41,991 nt of DNA from Natronolimnobius baerhuensis (GCF_002177135.1 NZ_MWPH01000006.1:69955-111945); one strand, 5' to 3'. Counted from the first letter of the stretch, positions 1 through 9,136 are shown. The notes: generated by a model from the letters alone, not told the origin. Program-made: numbers and translations.

Positions 1-1
1 C

Positions 2-307
2 TTTTACGCCACGATTGGTTGGGCGGAAGCGGGCATCGCGAATTTCTTCTGGCACTCCGATAACATCGGTGGTGGGAATCGGATATTCCTCGATGATCCG
101 GAAATCGACACTCTGCTGGAAGAGGCGACAACGGTCGAAGATCCGACAGAGATTTACGAAGAAGTCCAAATTCGGGCGATGGAAACCTACGGTTGTCAGC
201 CTATCATGACATACGACGAGGTTCGCGGTGTCAATGAACGGGTACAAAACTACCGGCAGCACCCGATCACGATGACGCCGATGTATCACGATATGACGCT
301 CGAATAA
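2..307 (+). CDS. Peptide/oligosaccharide ABC importer, substrate-binding protein (C-terminal 101 residues)
   Basis: The window opens inside this gene; the visible frame runs from base 2 to the TAA at 305-307. The residues look like the C-terminal lobe of family-5 extracellular solute-binding proteins (DppA/OppA type): an IDTLLEEATT stretch, a helix with EIYEEVQ, and the closing strand ending MYHDMTLE. The protein would capture the ligand outside the cell and deliver it to the permeases encoded directly downstream, 26 bp away on the same strand. The signal peptide and ligand-pocket residues are outside the window, so the substrate cannot be inferred. Family assignment rests mostly on the following dppBCDF-type genes. 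Confidence 0.8.
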   Translation, partial: FYATIGWAEAGIANFFWHSDNIGGGNRIFLDDPEIDTLLEEATTVEDPTEIYEEVQIRAMETYGCQPIMTYDEVRGVNERVQNYRQHPITMTPMYHDMTLE

Positions 308-333
308 TAATATCTGTATGATGTACTCGAACC

Positions 334-1299
334 ATGTCTGGAATATTGAAGTACGTAGTTAAGCGACTACTTTGGGCGATTCCCGTCCTACTGGGTGCAG
401 CGTTAGTTGCGTTCATGCTCGTCCACCTCGCACCGGGCGATCCGGTCCAACTCATGCTTGGCGAGGCAGCGACGCCCGAGCAGATTGACCAAACTCGGGA
501 AGAACTCGGTCTTAACGACCCACTCTATGTGCAGTTCGGAACGTTTGTCACCGATGCTGTTCAGGGCGACCTCGGCCAGTCAATATCCACACGCCAGCCC
601 GTTTCAGAGCAGATCATGGATCGAATCCCGTATACGCTTCAGTTAGCAGGAGTTAGCATGGTTATCTCGTTGGCACTGGCGTTCCCTCTGGGAATCCTTT
701 CAGCGACGCACAAACAGGGGCGAATCGATAGTGGGAGCCGACTTGCAGCTCTGCTTGGGATTAGTATTCCTAACTTCTGGTTGGGCATCATCCTCATCCT
801 GTTTGTCGCCGTTCCGATCAGTATTTTCCCCCTCGTTGGGATGACGCTGATTACGGATGATGTAATCGATGGGCTCCTGTCGACACTGTTGCCAGCGATA
901 GCTATCGGAACAGCGTTAGCAGCGCTCGTCATGCGCATCCTTCGCGGTGGGATCACCGACGAAATGAATAAAGGGTACGTTCAGACCTCTCGGGCGTACG
1001 GAATCGCGGAGTCTGAGATCATGTACGTCCATATCCTGAAAAATGCAGTGCTGCCGACAATCACCGTAATCGGCCTGCAACTCGGGTATCTGATCGGTGG
1101 AAGCATCATCATCGAGACTGTGTTTAGCATTCCGGGGGTCGGACAACTCGCGATCAATGCAATCTACGCACAGGATTTCCCGATCGTTCAGGGTGTTATC
1201 CTGTTCGTCGCCGTTGCGTTCGTAGCGGCGAACATTCTGGTGGATATCCTCTATGCGTACCTTGACCCGCGAATCCAGTACGATGGAGGTGGCCAATGA
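334..1299 (+). CDS. Dpp/Opp-type ABC importer permease, DppB-like
   Basis: This 321-residue membrane protein is the first permease of a peptide/nickel/oligosaccharide ABC importer. The N-terminus (KYVVKRLLWAIPVLLGAALV) is the usual first helix of DppB/OppB proteins, followed by the family's extracellular loop with HLAPGDP and a five-helix transport core. The cytoplasmic EAA-type coupling loop is visible as SRAYGIAESEIMYVHILKNA. Its end overlaps the next permease by the four bases ATGA, so the two are probably translationally coupled. DppB and DppC form the transmembrane channel energised by the two ATPases further down. Start: the ATG at 334 is the first in frame and gives a normal family length. 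Confidence 0.93.
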   Translation: MSGILKYVVKRLLWAIPVLLGAALVAFMLVHLAPGDPVQLMLGEAATPEQIDQTREELGLNDPLYVQFGTFVTDAVQGDLGQSISTRQPVSEQIMDRIPYTLQLAGVSMVISLALAFPLGILSATHKQGRIDSGSRLAALLGISIPNFWLGIILILFVAVPISIFPLVGMTLITDDVIDGLLSTLLPAIAIGTALAALVMRILRGGITDEMNKGYVQTSRAYGIAESEIMYVHILKNAVLPTITVIGLQLGYLIGGSIIIETVFSIPGVGQLAINAIYAQDFPIVQGVILFVAVAFVAANILVDILYAYLDPRIQYDGGGQ

Positions 1300-2255
1300 C
1301 GACTGAAACGAACGATGTAGCTGACGCAACTGAACAGGCGGACAAAATTGAACAACAGGCTCACGTCACGACGAAGCAGCGGGTTCTACGCCAGATCTTG
1401 GCGGACCCACTCGCGATGGTTGGTGGCAGCGTTATCGCACTCGTCTTTGCCGTCGCTATTTTCTCAGCGGTTGATCAATTCCTTCTCGAACGGCGATTGA
1501 TCACGGCGCTGTTGAACGATCCGTACGCGACGAACCGCGAGGCTCGGTTGCTTGGCCCTAGCGTCGAATACCCAATGGGGACCGATCACCAGGGGAGAGA
1601 CGTCATGGCTCGTGTTATCTATGGTACTCGTACGAGCATCTTCGTCGGTGTGACCGCGGTCACGACGGCGGCAGTGTTCGGGATCCTGATCGGGGCTGTG
1701 ACTGCCTACTACGGGAACTTGACGGATATGATCGGGATGCGTGCGATGGACGTTCTGCTCGCGTTTCCAGCGATTTTGTTGGCGATCGGTCTGCTCGCAG
1801 TGTTTGGACGCGGAATCACCAACGTTATCATTGCGATCACGATCGTTTATACACCGATCTTCGCACGAGTTGCCCGAAGCGAGTTCCTCTCGGAAAAGTC
1901 CGAAGAATACGTCGATGCGGCTCGTGTTATCGGATATCCAGACCGTCGGATAATGATTCGTGAGCTGCTTCCAAATTGCCTGACGTCGATTACGGTACAG
2001 TTTACGTTCAGCCTCGCACTGGCTATCATCGCGGAAGCGTCGCTGTCATTCCTCGGTGTCGGCGTGTCACCAATTACGCCTTCGTGGGGAATGATGCTCT
2101 CACAGGCCCGCGACTACATGACCATCGCCTGGTGGTTTTCGCTGTTCCCCGGGGTCTCTATAGCGATCACCGTTTTCTCGTTCAACATCCTTGGTGACAG
2201 CTTACGCGATGCATTAGATCCCGAAGAAGGAAGCGGAGGAGGTGGGATGATATGA
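1296..2255 (+). CDS. Dpp/Opp-type ABC importer permease, DppC-like
   Basis: This 319-residue protein is the second permease of the importer. A cytoplasmic N-terminal tail of about 40 residues leads into the DppC-type first helix (DPLAMVGGSVIALVFAVAIF). The extracellular segment carries the family hallmark PMGTDHQGRDVMARVIYGTR, and five core helices follow. The EAA-type coupling loop reads ARVIGYPDRRIMIRELLPN, and the C-terminus has the usual GDSLRDALDPE motif. The ATG overlaps the stop of the preceding gene. A 102-bp gap containing a small GGCC-AAA-GGCC hairpin separates it from the first ATPase gene. Confidence 0.93.
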   Translation: MTTETNDVADATEQADKIEQQAHVTTKQRVLRQILADPLAMVGGSVIALVFAVAIFSAVDQFLLERRLITALLNDPYATNREARLLGPSVEYPMGTDHQGRDVMARVIYGTRTSIFVGVTAVTTAAVFGILIGAVTAYYGNLTDMIGMRAMDVLLAFPAILLAIGLLAVFGRGITNVIIAITIVYTPIFARVARSEFLSEKSEEYVDAARVIGYPDRRIMIRELLPNCLTSITVQFTFSLALAIIAEASLSFLGVGVSPITPSWGMMLSQARDYMTIAWWFSLFPGVSIAITVFSFNILGDSLRDALDPEEGSGGGGMI

Positions 2256-2357
2256 CCGGACGAGCACCCGCGACTGCGACGTGGCTATCACGATCCTTAG
2301 CAGCACACATAGCAATGAGAAGCACCCGGCCAAAGGCCGTCTTGGAGGGAACAAACG

Positions 2358-3389
2358 ATGAGTCTACTCGAAGTTACTGACCTACACACGCGGTTCGACA
2401 CATCAGAAGGAACCGTCCACGCCGTCGATGGCGTTGACCTGAACATCGAAGCCGGTGATATTGTTGGTCTCGTCGGCGAAAGCGGCAGCGGAAAAAGCGT
2501 TACCGCACGCTCAATTATGCGGCTAATCAACTCACCAGGTGAAATCGCCGATGGCGAAATTACCTTCAACGAGACAGATATCCTGGCCGCCGACAAATCC
2601 GAACTCCGCTCGATTCGAGGAAATCGGATCTCAATGATATTTCAGGATCCACAGGATGCGTTTAATCCGACACAGACGATCGGTCGTCAACTTCACGATG
2701 TCCTCCGAACCCACGAATCGGGATCCGTTCATCCACTTATGCGAATCCTCGGACGGGATCACTCCTCAGCGTACCGTGAACGCGTTGTCGAAGCGCTCGA
2801 CCGCGTCGGCATTCCAAGTCCCGAAACGCGATATGACGAGTACCCACACCAGTTCTCGGGTGGGATGTTACAGCGCGCGATGATCGCAATGGCTGTCCTC
2901 TGTGAGCCGGAACTGATACTCGCTGATGAACCGACAACTGCCCTGGACGTCACTGTTGAGAGCCGAATTCTTTTGATGTTTCGAGAACTCGTTGACGATC
3001 TTGGTATCTCTGTTTTGTGGATCACACATGATCTCTCAATCGTCTCCGAACTCTGTGATCGTGTCGTCGTGATGTACGCTGGGAAAATTATGGAGGAGGG
3101 GCCAACCGAGGATCTTCTCGAAAATCCACAACACCCGTACACGCGCGCTCTCCTCGAGTCAGTACCGCGATACGATATGCCCGAAAAAGAGCTATTTGCG
3201 ATCGACGGATCGATTCCGAGTCCACACAACATGCCTCAGGGCTGCCGATTCGCTGATCGTTGCCCGGAGGCGCACGAACGATGCTACGACGACCATCCAC
3301 CGATGTACGAGCGTCAAGAGACGCACGCCGCGTGTTATCTCTTGGATGACACCAATAGTAAAAGACCGGAACCGGGGGTGGAAGAATGA
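2358..3389 (+). CDS. Dpp/Opp-type ABC importer ATPase, DppD-like
   Basis: This 343-residue ATPase drives import. The Walker A is GESGSGKS near residue 49, the Q-loop is in MIFQDPQ, the ABC signature is FSGGMLQRA, and the Walker B with catalytic glutamate is LILADEPTTALD. The H-loop is in WITHDLSIV. The C-terminal oligopeptide-transporter domain follows with the usual cysteines (GCRFADRCP, then two further Cys), a pattern typical of DppD/OppD. The start is the ATG at 2358, with a purine-rich GGAGGGAAC just upstream. The gene ends with an ATGA overlap onto the second ATPase, so the pair is probably produced together as a heterodimer. Confidence 0.94.
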   Translation: MSLLEVTDLHTRFDTSEGTVHAVDGVDLNIEAGDIVGLVGESGSGKSVTARSIMRLINSPGEIADGEITFNETDILAADKSELRSIRGNRISMIFQDPQDAFNPTQTIGRQLHDVLRTHESGSVHPLMRILGRDHSSAYRERVVEALDRVGIPSPETRYDEYPHQFSGGMLQRAMIAMAVLCEPELILADEPTTALDVTVESRILLMFRELVDDLGISVLWITHDLSIVSELCDRVVVMYAGKIMEEGPTEDLLENPQHPYTRALLESVPRYDMPEKELFAIDGSIPSPHNMPQGCRFADRCPEAHERCYDDHPPMYERQETHAACYLLDDTNSKRPEPGVEE

Positions 3390-4378
3390 CACTCGTACAG
3401 ACGGAAGGGCTAAAGAAGCACTTTCCAGTGAATTCTGATTTCTTCTCTCGCTACCTCTCGAGAGAGGCCGTACACGCCGTTGATGGCGTCGATTTGACCG
3501 TCGAGAGAGGGCAAACGCTTGGATTGGTTGGAGAGAGTGGGTGCGGGAAGAGTACGCTCGGTCGATGTCTACTCAGATTGTTGTCGCCCACCGAAGGGAG
3601 CATCTACTTTGACGGTGAGGAAATCACCGATCTGAGCCAGCGACAGTTGCGATCGCGTCGCCGGAACATGCAAATGGTGTTTCAAAATCCACGCAGCAGT
3701 CTCAACCCGAGACAGACTGTCGGAGAGATCCTCACGAACCCTATCGAGTTCCACAACATCGCGGCCGGCGACGAGGCAGAGGAAATCGCACGGACGTTAC
3801 TCGAGGATGTTGGGTTAGCGGGTAATCACGTCAACCGATATCCACACGAATTCTCTGGGGGCCAACAGCAACGAATCGGCATTGCCAGGGCACTGTCGGT
3901 CAATCCTGACTTCATCGTTCTCGACGAACCTGTCTCCGCGCTCGATGTCAGTGTTCAGGCCCAGATTTTACAGCTTATTGAACAAATCAAAACAGAGTAT
4001 GATCTTACGCTCGTGTTTATCAGCCACGATCTCAACGTTGTTAGACACGTCTGTGACGAGGTCGCTGTAATGTATCTTGGTGAAATCGTTGAGAACGCCC
4101 CAGTCGATAAACTGTTCGAAAACCCGATGCATCCGTATTCTCAAGCGCTTCTGAATTCTGTTGCGCTCCCGGACGCATCGAAGTCGGTCGACAGAGAGAA
4201 CGTAATCAACGAAGACCTTCCGTCGCCGATCAACCCTCCCAGTGGATGTCGATTCCATACTAGGTGCCCCGAAGTGATGGATGAGTGTCGTTCAAATAAG
4301 CCATCACTGTGTACCCGGGTTGACTCAGACACACAAACGTCACGGCTGGCAAAATGCCACTTGTACGATAGAAAGTAA
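3386..4378 (+). CDS. Dpp/Opp-type ABC importer ATPase, DppF-like
   Basis: The second ATPase of the importer (330 residues) has Walker A GESGCGKST, signature EFSGGQQQRIGIARAL, Walker B FIVLDEPVSALD and H-loop FISHDLNVV. The N-terminus carries the DppF-type insertion between the first strand and the Walker A (LKKHFPVNSDFFSRYLSREA). The C-terminal oligopeptide domain again has GCRFHTRCPE and two more cysteines. It is the last gene of the transport operon. A T-rich stretch near 4398-4405 could serve as an archaeal U-tract terminator, but this is only suggestive. The substrate class cannot be told from the ATPase. Confidence 0.94.
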   Translation: MTLVQTEGLKKHFPVNSDFFSRYLSREAVHAVDGVDLTVERGQTLGLVGESGCGKSTLGRCLLRLLSPTEGSIYFDGEEITDLSQRQLRSRRRNMQMVFQNPRSSLNPRQTVGEILTNPIEFHNIAAGDEAEEIARTLLEDVGLAGNHVNRYPHEFSGGQQQRIGIARALSVNPDFIVLDEPVSALDVSVQAQILQLIEQIKTEYDLTLVFISHDLNVVRHVCDEVAVMYLGEIVENAPVDKLFENPMHPYSQALLNSVALPDASKSVDRENVINEDLPSPINPPSGCRFHTRCPEVMDECRSNKPSLCTRVDSDTQTSRLAKCHLYDRK

Positions 4379-4573
4379 CCCATTCATATCGGCACGGAAT
4401 TTTTCTTGAGGTGGTTCTGAATGGCAAAGATTGTGTAAGTGACTTCAGCTGGCTCGGCGGTCATTGTCCATATTGGCCTATGCCAGTAGTAAGGGGTCTA
4501 ATTGCATGTGACTTGTAGAAACCGAGCTCCCGAAATTGTGGCGCCTTCAGCATACCTATTCTATATGGCTAAA

Positions 4574-4588
4574 TATGGTTTATAGTCT
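4574..4588 (+). promoter_or_regulatory. Putative TATA box of the integrase gene
   Basis: The sequence TATGGTTTATAGTC resembles a haloarchaeal TATA element. Its centre is about 28 bp before the GTG at 4612, the spacing expected if transcription starts almost at that codon (leaderless mRNA). The rest of the 4379-4611 gap shows no tRNA or other RNA gene. Confidence 0.4.
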
Positions 4589-4611
4589 TTGACTTTGAGA
4601 GTAGAAGGCCT

Positions 4612-5841
4612 GTGAACATCACAAACACCCGCGAGAGCCGATATGGTCTTTACTTGGTTAAAGAGCAGTTTAACCAAGTAGTTTCAATAGGGCCGACGCT
4701 GTACCCCACAGTGACAATCGTGCCTGAACGAAATTCTGAGGTTACGGCCGGTTCTGACGCCTCCAACACCCACCACTCGAGTGTCCACCAAGCGGTTGAC
4801 CGCTACTTGAATAAGAAACTCGAGGCTGGCGGCAGCCGCGCGACGATGCAATCGCCGCTCACTGCCTTCGCCACGTACTGCGAGAACCAGGGCATCGAAC
4901 GCGTCGATGAGCTGACCACCGACGACCTTCGTGACTACGGTCTCGAGTTGCGAAGTGCATCCATTGATGGCGACATTGCGGGTTCGACAGCGAATACGTA
5001 CTTCCGGTATATTCGCGCGTTCCTCTCGTTTTGCGTTCGGGATGGGAAACTCGACACGAATCCTGCCGACACTGAAGCCGCCGAAGAGTTCCTTCCCGAA
5101 GATACGCCGACACGGGACACCCAGTTCTGGGAACCCGACCAACGGAAGCGGTTACTCGAGTACGCCGACGAACGCGTCCGTATGGCACGTGACGAGACGA
5201 TTGATACACCACTCGAGCGGGCCTACCGCGACCGGACAATTGTCGTGTTGCTCGCCGAACTCGGGTTGCGTGGGGCCGAACTCTTTCGCGACCCGAACGA
5301 CGATGCCCGTGACGGGCTTCAGTGGGGAGACGTCGATCTCGCGAACGGCCGACTCGAAGTCTTCGGAAAGTCCCGCGAGTACGAGACCGTCGGACTGACC
5401 AGAGATGCACAAGATGCCCTCGAGCGCCTACAGCGGGTTCAAGACCCACCGACTGACGAGTGGCCGCTGTTCCCGACCGACCACGCTGCGAGCAAGTACG
5501 ACGCTGTTGAAACGGCGACGGGCGAACGACCTCCGACCGGAACCGATATCGACGCCGTCTGTCGTGAGCAACGGATTGCCCCGTCGTCGATCACCAAAGA
5601 GGCCGGTCGACAGATCCTCAAACAGTTGACTGCCGAGGCTGGGATTGAACTCACCGGCGACGCTGACTATCTCCAACCACATGGCGCACGGCGAGCACTG
5701 GGTGCTGAGTTGTACAAACAAGGCCACTCGGAGCTAGCCCAATCGGCGCTGCGGCACTCGTCGATAGAAACGACTCACGAGGCGTATTCGGATATCAAAG
5801 CGGAGGACATTGCCAAGTCAATCGACGAGGTGCGAGAGTGA
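4612..5841 (+). CDS. Tyrosine recombinase / phage-type integrase (XerC/D-like)
   Basis: This 409-residue site-specific recombinase catalyses strand exchange through a covalent 3'-phosphotyrosine. An N-terminal SAM-like core-binding domain (about residues 60-165, with LTTDDLRDYGLEL and the interdomain NPAD) precedes the catalytic domain. Visible catalytic positions are the first Arg in ELGLRGAELFR, the HxxR box HGARR, the second His in LRHSS, and the nucleophile Tyr in THEAYSDI. The chosen start is the GTG at 4612, which fits a leaderless transcript from the TATA-like box upstream. GTG 4711 or 4720 are alternatives, and the first 36 residues do not look conserved. A perfect inverted repeat lies inside this N-terminal stretch. 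No tRNA attachment site is seen nearby, so the integrated element's borders are unknown. Confidence 0.88.
   Translation: MNITNTRESRYGLYLVKEQFNQVVSIGPTLYPTVTIVPERNSEVTAGSDASNTHHSSVHQAVDRYLNKKLEAGGSRATMQSPLTAFATYCENQGIERVDELTTDDLRDYGLELRSASIDGDIAGSTANTYFRYIRAFLSFCVRDGKLDTNPADTEAAEEFLPEDTPTRDTQFWEPDQRKRLLEYADERVRMARDETIDTPLERAYRDRTIVVLLAELGLRGAELFRDPNDDARDGLQWGDVDLANGRLEVFGKSREYETVGLTRDAQDALERLQRVQDPPTDEWPLFPTDHAASKYDAVETATGERPPTGTDIDAVCREQRIAPSSITKEAGRQILKQLTAEAGIELTGDADYLQPHGARRALGAELYKQGHSELAQSALRHSSIETTHEAYSDIKAEDIAKSIDEVRE
4652..4679. repeat. Perfect 11-bp inverted repeat near the integrase start
   Basis: The arms ACTTGGTTAAA (4652-4662) and TTTAACCAAGT (4669-4679) are exact reverse complements with a six-base spacer GAGCAG. 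The repeat sits 40 bp inside the longest integrase reading frame but upstream of the alternative GTG starts at 4711 and 4720. It could be an operator for autoregulation, a recombinase arm site or an RNA hairpin. Confidence 0.7.
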
Positions 5842-5966
5842 AATCAACAACTCGAACAGATATCGCTGTCCGAACAGGCGGTTGTCCTGCTCGACCCTCT
5901 CCGGACGTTCATTGATCCATTACGGAGGGTGGCTGGTCTTCCCTTCGTGATGCCCGTCGTCGCTGT

Positions 5967-6307
5967 ATGAACGGACTGACGCCGCTGGATATGCGAAACC
6001 GGATACTGGCCGTGGCAGTTCATGCTCGAGAAGGGGATCGAACCGCCGTCAATGAGCACGTCCAGTGTGCGAACGCTGTTGAAACGGCTTTCAGAGAGGC
6101 TTCGATTCTTGACCTCGAGGCGGATGCGTATCTCACGCTGCATGGTGCCCGCCGTGGGGTTGGCGAGACGCTGTATCGAGAGCGTGGGGCTGCTGCAGCA
6201 CAGCGAACGCTGCGAATGCGGATCCGCAGACGACCTTGGAGATGTACTCTCATATTGAAGTGAGTGAACTGGCTGCGGACAACACAACAGTGTTTGACGA
6301 CGAATAA
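5967..6307 (+). pseudogene. C-terminal remnant of a second tyrosine recombinase, frameshifted
   Basis: The frame from 5967 contains the catalytic box LTLHGARRGVGETLYRERG, a close match in type to the HxxR region of the integrase upstream. After LR the frame runs off into non-family sequence. Dropping one base near 6213-6216 restores ADPQTTLEMYSHIEV followed by a normal tail to the TAA at 6305-6307, including the Tyr nucleophile. The arginine-1 region and the whole N-terminal domain are missing, so this is a 5'-truncated and frameshifted relic. It indicates a second, older integrase-bearing element at the same spot. Its codon 1 ATG is arbitrary. Confidence 0.75.
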
Positions 6308-6392
6308 CCTGTTTGTGTCGTCCGGATATCACCTCTCTTCTTGCGGTCTCTGACCTATACACTTCTTATCGCTATATACTCTCTGTAATCCC

Positions 6393-6423
6393 AGAAGGCA
6401 GGCATGTCACGGATAATCGGTTG
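6393..6423 (+). repeat. Left terminal inverted repeat of the IS4-type element
   Basis: The outer 13 bases and inner 11 bases match the reverse complement of 9105-9136 exactly; the middle seven bases differ from an eight-base middle on the right. This outer/inner block layout is what a transposase with two contact regions per end would need. Confidence 0.75.
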
Positions 6424-6460
6424 AATTGCTCAGTAAACCTGCGAACCTAACACGGGTGTT

Positions 6461-6472
6461 CATATCGATATG
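6461..6472. promoter_or_regulatory. 12-bp perfect palindrome inside the IS, upstream of the lipoprotein gene
   Basis: CATATCGATATG is its own reverse complement and lies 88 bp before the lipoprotein ATG; a related half (ATATAGATATG) follows at 6484-6494. It could be a regulator-binding site, but no regulator is encoded in the element. Confidence 0.3.
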
Positions 6473-6559
6473 AAGTGGTGTTGATATAGATATGTTGAAC
6501 GAGGAGAATGCGATTTGACTTGGGGAAAGCATTTACCTAGCTAATCCTTACATACTGTT

Positions 6560-6982
6560 ATGAACCGACGTACATTCCTCACAGGAACGGGGACTGGAAG
6601 CATTGCTTTAGTCGCTGGTTGTACAGGGCTATTGAGCGATTCAGACACACCTGACCATCTCGTCCAAATTGCAAATGGGAGAGAGACAGACCACGAAGTT
6701 TTCGTTGAAATGGAGTTTGGGGGAGAGGAAACCGAATACGGGCCACAAACGATTGGACCGAGTGAAAATTGGGAGGTGAGACGCTTTGACTCTGAAGGGG
6801 AACTGACTATTAGGGTCTATGTGGATGAGGAACTTATCTGGGACGACACGCATGAGATTCCAACACCAAGCGGGGACCGCCGCTCGTTTGCTCAAGTTGA
6901 ATTGCTCCCTGATGATGAGGTGCGAACCCTAGTTAAGCAAGAGTTAAGCAAGAGGATTAGCAGCGCATCCATTGATACGTGA
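6560..6982 (+). CDS. Small Tat-type lipoprotein enclosed by the IS ends
   Basis: The 140-residue product begins MNRRTFLTGTGTGS, a twin-arginine-type signal, with a lipobox LVAGC placing the lipidated cysteine at residue 21. The mature protein would be anchored outside the membrane. The remainder is a compact acidic domain rich in beta-type alternation (HEVFVEMEFGGEE, LTIRVYVDEELIW), similar in style to many haloarchaeal surface lipoproteins of unknown function. I do not recognise a specific family. The gene stands 136 bp inside the left repeat and 83 bp before the transposase GTG, same strand, so it behaves like a passenger gene. The base composition is slightly more AT-rich than the surrounding chromosome genes. 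Confidence 0.75.
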   Translation: MNRRTFLTGTGTGSIALVAGCTGLLSDSDTPDHLVQIANGRETDHEVFVEMEFGGEETEYGPQTIGPSENWEVRRFDSEGELTIRVYVDEELIWDDTHEIPTPSGDRRSFAQVELLPDDEVRTLVKQELSKRISSASIDT

Positions 6983-7065
6983 ATCCCTATATGTAGCAGT
7001 CACCCTGCGTGTCCATTCAATCAAAATACATACTTTTTAGAAGGTGTTTCTCGTCTTATCGAGTA

Positions 7066-8952
7066 GTGTCGGTAACTCAACCTACTCAATCCCCGTTCGA
7101 CCACGATAGGTACTTCACATTTACCGTCAACGACGAGACTTACAACGGAAGCATCCACTTCCAGACCCACTACGCCGAGAATCCTGATTTTGTCGAAGTT
7201 CTACGAAATTCCTTCTTCCGCAACGGAACTCTCAATGATACCCGTGCTGGCTGGCATCGGAACACCACGTCATTTCATGCGTGGGTGAAATCACACATGC
7301 TTCGGCTCGCATGGGACTGCCAAGAAACCCATCTTCGCCATTTTCTCAAAGTCTTCCCTACCGTCTGCCGCGACTTTGGATTCCCCGTTGAACACGACCA
7401 AGATATGAGTGGAGCGCCGAGCCAGTCACGGCTCTGGGAAATGTGGAACAAGGAATTCACCGACGTACAGCGTGAATTCGTTCGAGTAGCCACTGAGGAA
7501 GCCCTCTCCTTTGCCCGCGAACAAGGCATTCCTGCTCCTGACCCCATTTTTCGGCCTGAGGAACACAATATCACCACAAAGCGGAGTAAACAGCGGCTTG
7601 TCGCGGAGAAGACCAAGGAAGTCTGGCAACAGGCCAAACCGTTCGTCACGGATACGTTCTACCTGAAACGGGCCGAAAACAGCGTGATTCATGAGAACGC
7701 GTTCTGGGAACAACATGCGTACATGGGTATGCGCGAGAATATGTACGCCCAGAGTGGTCAGCACTCTTTCTACATTGACTCCCAGCGCGACCGCACGCCG
7801 AGCGCGTCGAACCACCGCTATCAGATAGGCAAACTCACTGTCGAGGAAACGCGCTCGATGCTCCATGAAACCACTCGGATGCTAATCTCCCGCGCCCGTC
7901 ACAACTCCGAACTCGTCGGCAAACTCTGGGCTGCAATCGACATCACAAAGGGAAATCCGTGGACAGGCAAAGTCAAGCGGGACGAGGACAACAATATCTC
8001 TGAGGATTGGATTCTCGGCTACAAAGACGGTGAAGTGTACTACCAGTGGGCAACTATCCAGATTATTGGGTACGACATTCCACTCGTTCTGGACGCGGTT
8101 CCAGTCAAACGCGGGATGGAGCGAGCCGACATCGTGGATAGTTTGCTGGAAAATGCGCTTGACCTCGTAGACGACATCGAACTTGTGATGATGGACAGAG
8201 AGTTCGATAGTGCGGGCGTGAAAGTCGCGTGCGACAAGCACGGTGTCTACTACCTGAACGGCGCACGAAAGCACCAGTCAGAAAGAGCGACGTGTACACG
8301 GCTCTGTCGCTCTGAGAAGACGGTTCACATTGAAGAGGAAACAGTTTCAGATGGTCCGAATCGCAAGCGGATGTACCTCCCATCAAGCGCGAACAACGAC
8401 TTCGATATGGAGAACGAAGATGGGGGTCATGAAACAGAGGAGAGGACAGACATCCGTGAGCAGATGCGCAATGACCTCAGTGACCTCGGTATTAAACTAA
8501 ATGAAGATGGTTCTCAGCAGGGTTTCCGTTCTCTCACAAAAGAAATTCGAGAAGATGAGGCAGATGAACCGACCGTGGGGAGTAAAGAGGATGCACAGAA
8601 GTACGCGCTGTTTGAAACGAACCACCCCAGCGTGACGCTGGATGATAACGATAGCGAGGTTGAGCGCACCCACATGGTTGAGCGGATGGTTCGCCGCTAT
8701 CGCCACCGCTGGGGCATCGAGAATGGCTACAAGCAAATCAAGACGTTTCGTGTCCGCACGACGAGTAAACGCCACACGTATCGGTTCTTCAATTTCGTGT
8801 TTGCGTGCGTGCTGTACAACGTCTGGCGGCTTGTGGATTTGCTTGTAAAACTCGCTATTGAGGGTGAAAATTCGACATACGAGCCGTGTGTAGACGCCAA
8901 TCAGTTTCTCACCGTAGCGAAGAAATACTACGGTCTTGACCCGCCCGACTAA
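7066..8952 (+). CDS. IS4-type DDE transposase
   Basis: The product is a cut-and-paste transposase of the RNase H-fold DDE class, 628 residues from the GTG at 7066. The three acidic residues are D292 in AAIDITKGN, D377 in VMMDREFDS and E552 in YRHRWGIENGYKQIK. The last also fits the IS4 signature Y-(2)-R-(3)-E-(6)-K exactly. About 170 residues separate the second Asp and the Glu, consistent with the insertion domain of this group. I chose 7066 because a TATA-like CATACTTTTTAG lies about 30 bp upstream and the earlier in-frame GTG at 7009 adds a Lys/Phe/Cys-rich segment unlike a haloarchaeal protein. The frame is intact, so the element may still be mobile. Confidence 0.9.
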   Translation: MSVTQPTQSPFDHDRYFTFTVNDETYNGSIHFQTHYAENPDFVEVLRNSFFRNGTLNDTRAGWHRNTTSFHAWVKSHMLRLAWDCQETHLRHFLKVFPTVCRDFGFPVEHDQDMSGAPSQSRLWEMWNKEFTDVQREFVRVATEEALSFAREQGIPAPDPIFRPEEHNITTKRSKQRLVAEKTKEVWQQAKPFVTDTFYLKRAENSVIHENAFWEQHAYMGMRENMYAQSGQHSFYIDSQRDRTPSASNHRYQIGKLTVEETRSMLHETTRMLISRARHNSELVGKLWAAIDITKGNPWTGKVKRDEDNNISEDWILGYKDGEVYYQWATIQIIGYDIPLVLDAVPVKRGMERADIVDSLLENALDLVDDIELVMMDREFDSAGVKVACDKHGVYYLNGARKHQSERATCTRLCRSEKTVHIEEETVSDGPNRKRMYLPSSANNDFDMENEDGGHETEERTDIREQMRNDLSDLGIKLNEDGSQQGFRSLTKEIREDEADEPTVGSKEDAQKYALFETNHPSVTLDDNDSEVERTHMVERMVRRYRHRWGIENGYKQIKTFRVRTTSKRHTYRFFNFVFACVLYNVWRLVDLLVKLAIEGENSTYEPCVDANQFLTVAKKYYGLDPPD

Positions 8953-9104
8953 TCAGAATCGTTCCGTGTCCGCTGACTCCTGAGCGGCGGCGCTGTTCTG
9001 CATCCCCTGTTTTGACGGATTCTCGCCTGTTCCTGTAGTGGCCACTCCATTCTGCTCTACCATCTATTTCGTACAGATATATTGACGTGAGTAAAACAGC
9101 CACC

Positions 9105-9136
9105 CAACCGATTATTTGGCTATATGCCTGCCTTCT
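9105..9136 (-). repeat. Right terminal inverted repeat of the IS4-type element
   Basis: Reverse complement of the left repeat at 6393-6423 with a 13-base outer match and an 11-base inner match; see the element entry. Confidence 0.75.

Noticed and set aside
2329-2341. CGGCC-AAA-GGCCG hairpin before dppD as a terminator
   Set aside because: It is short, lies inside an operon and has no T-tract; more likely chance or an mRNA processing feature.
4379-4611. tRNA gene as attachment site for the integrase
   Set aside because: No cloverleaf, T-loop GGTTC-type or CCA-side pairing could be found in this gap or after the integrase.
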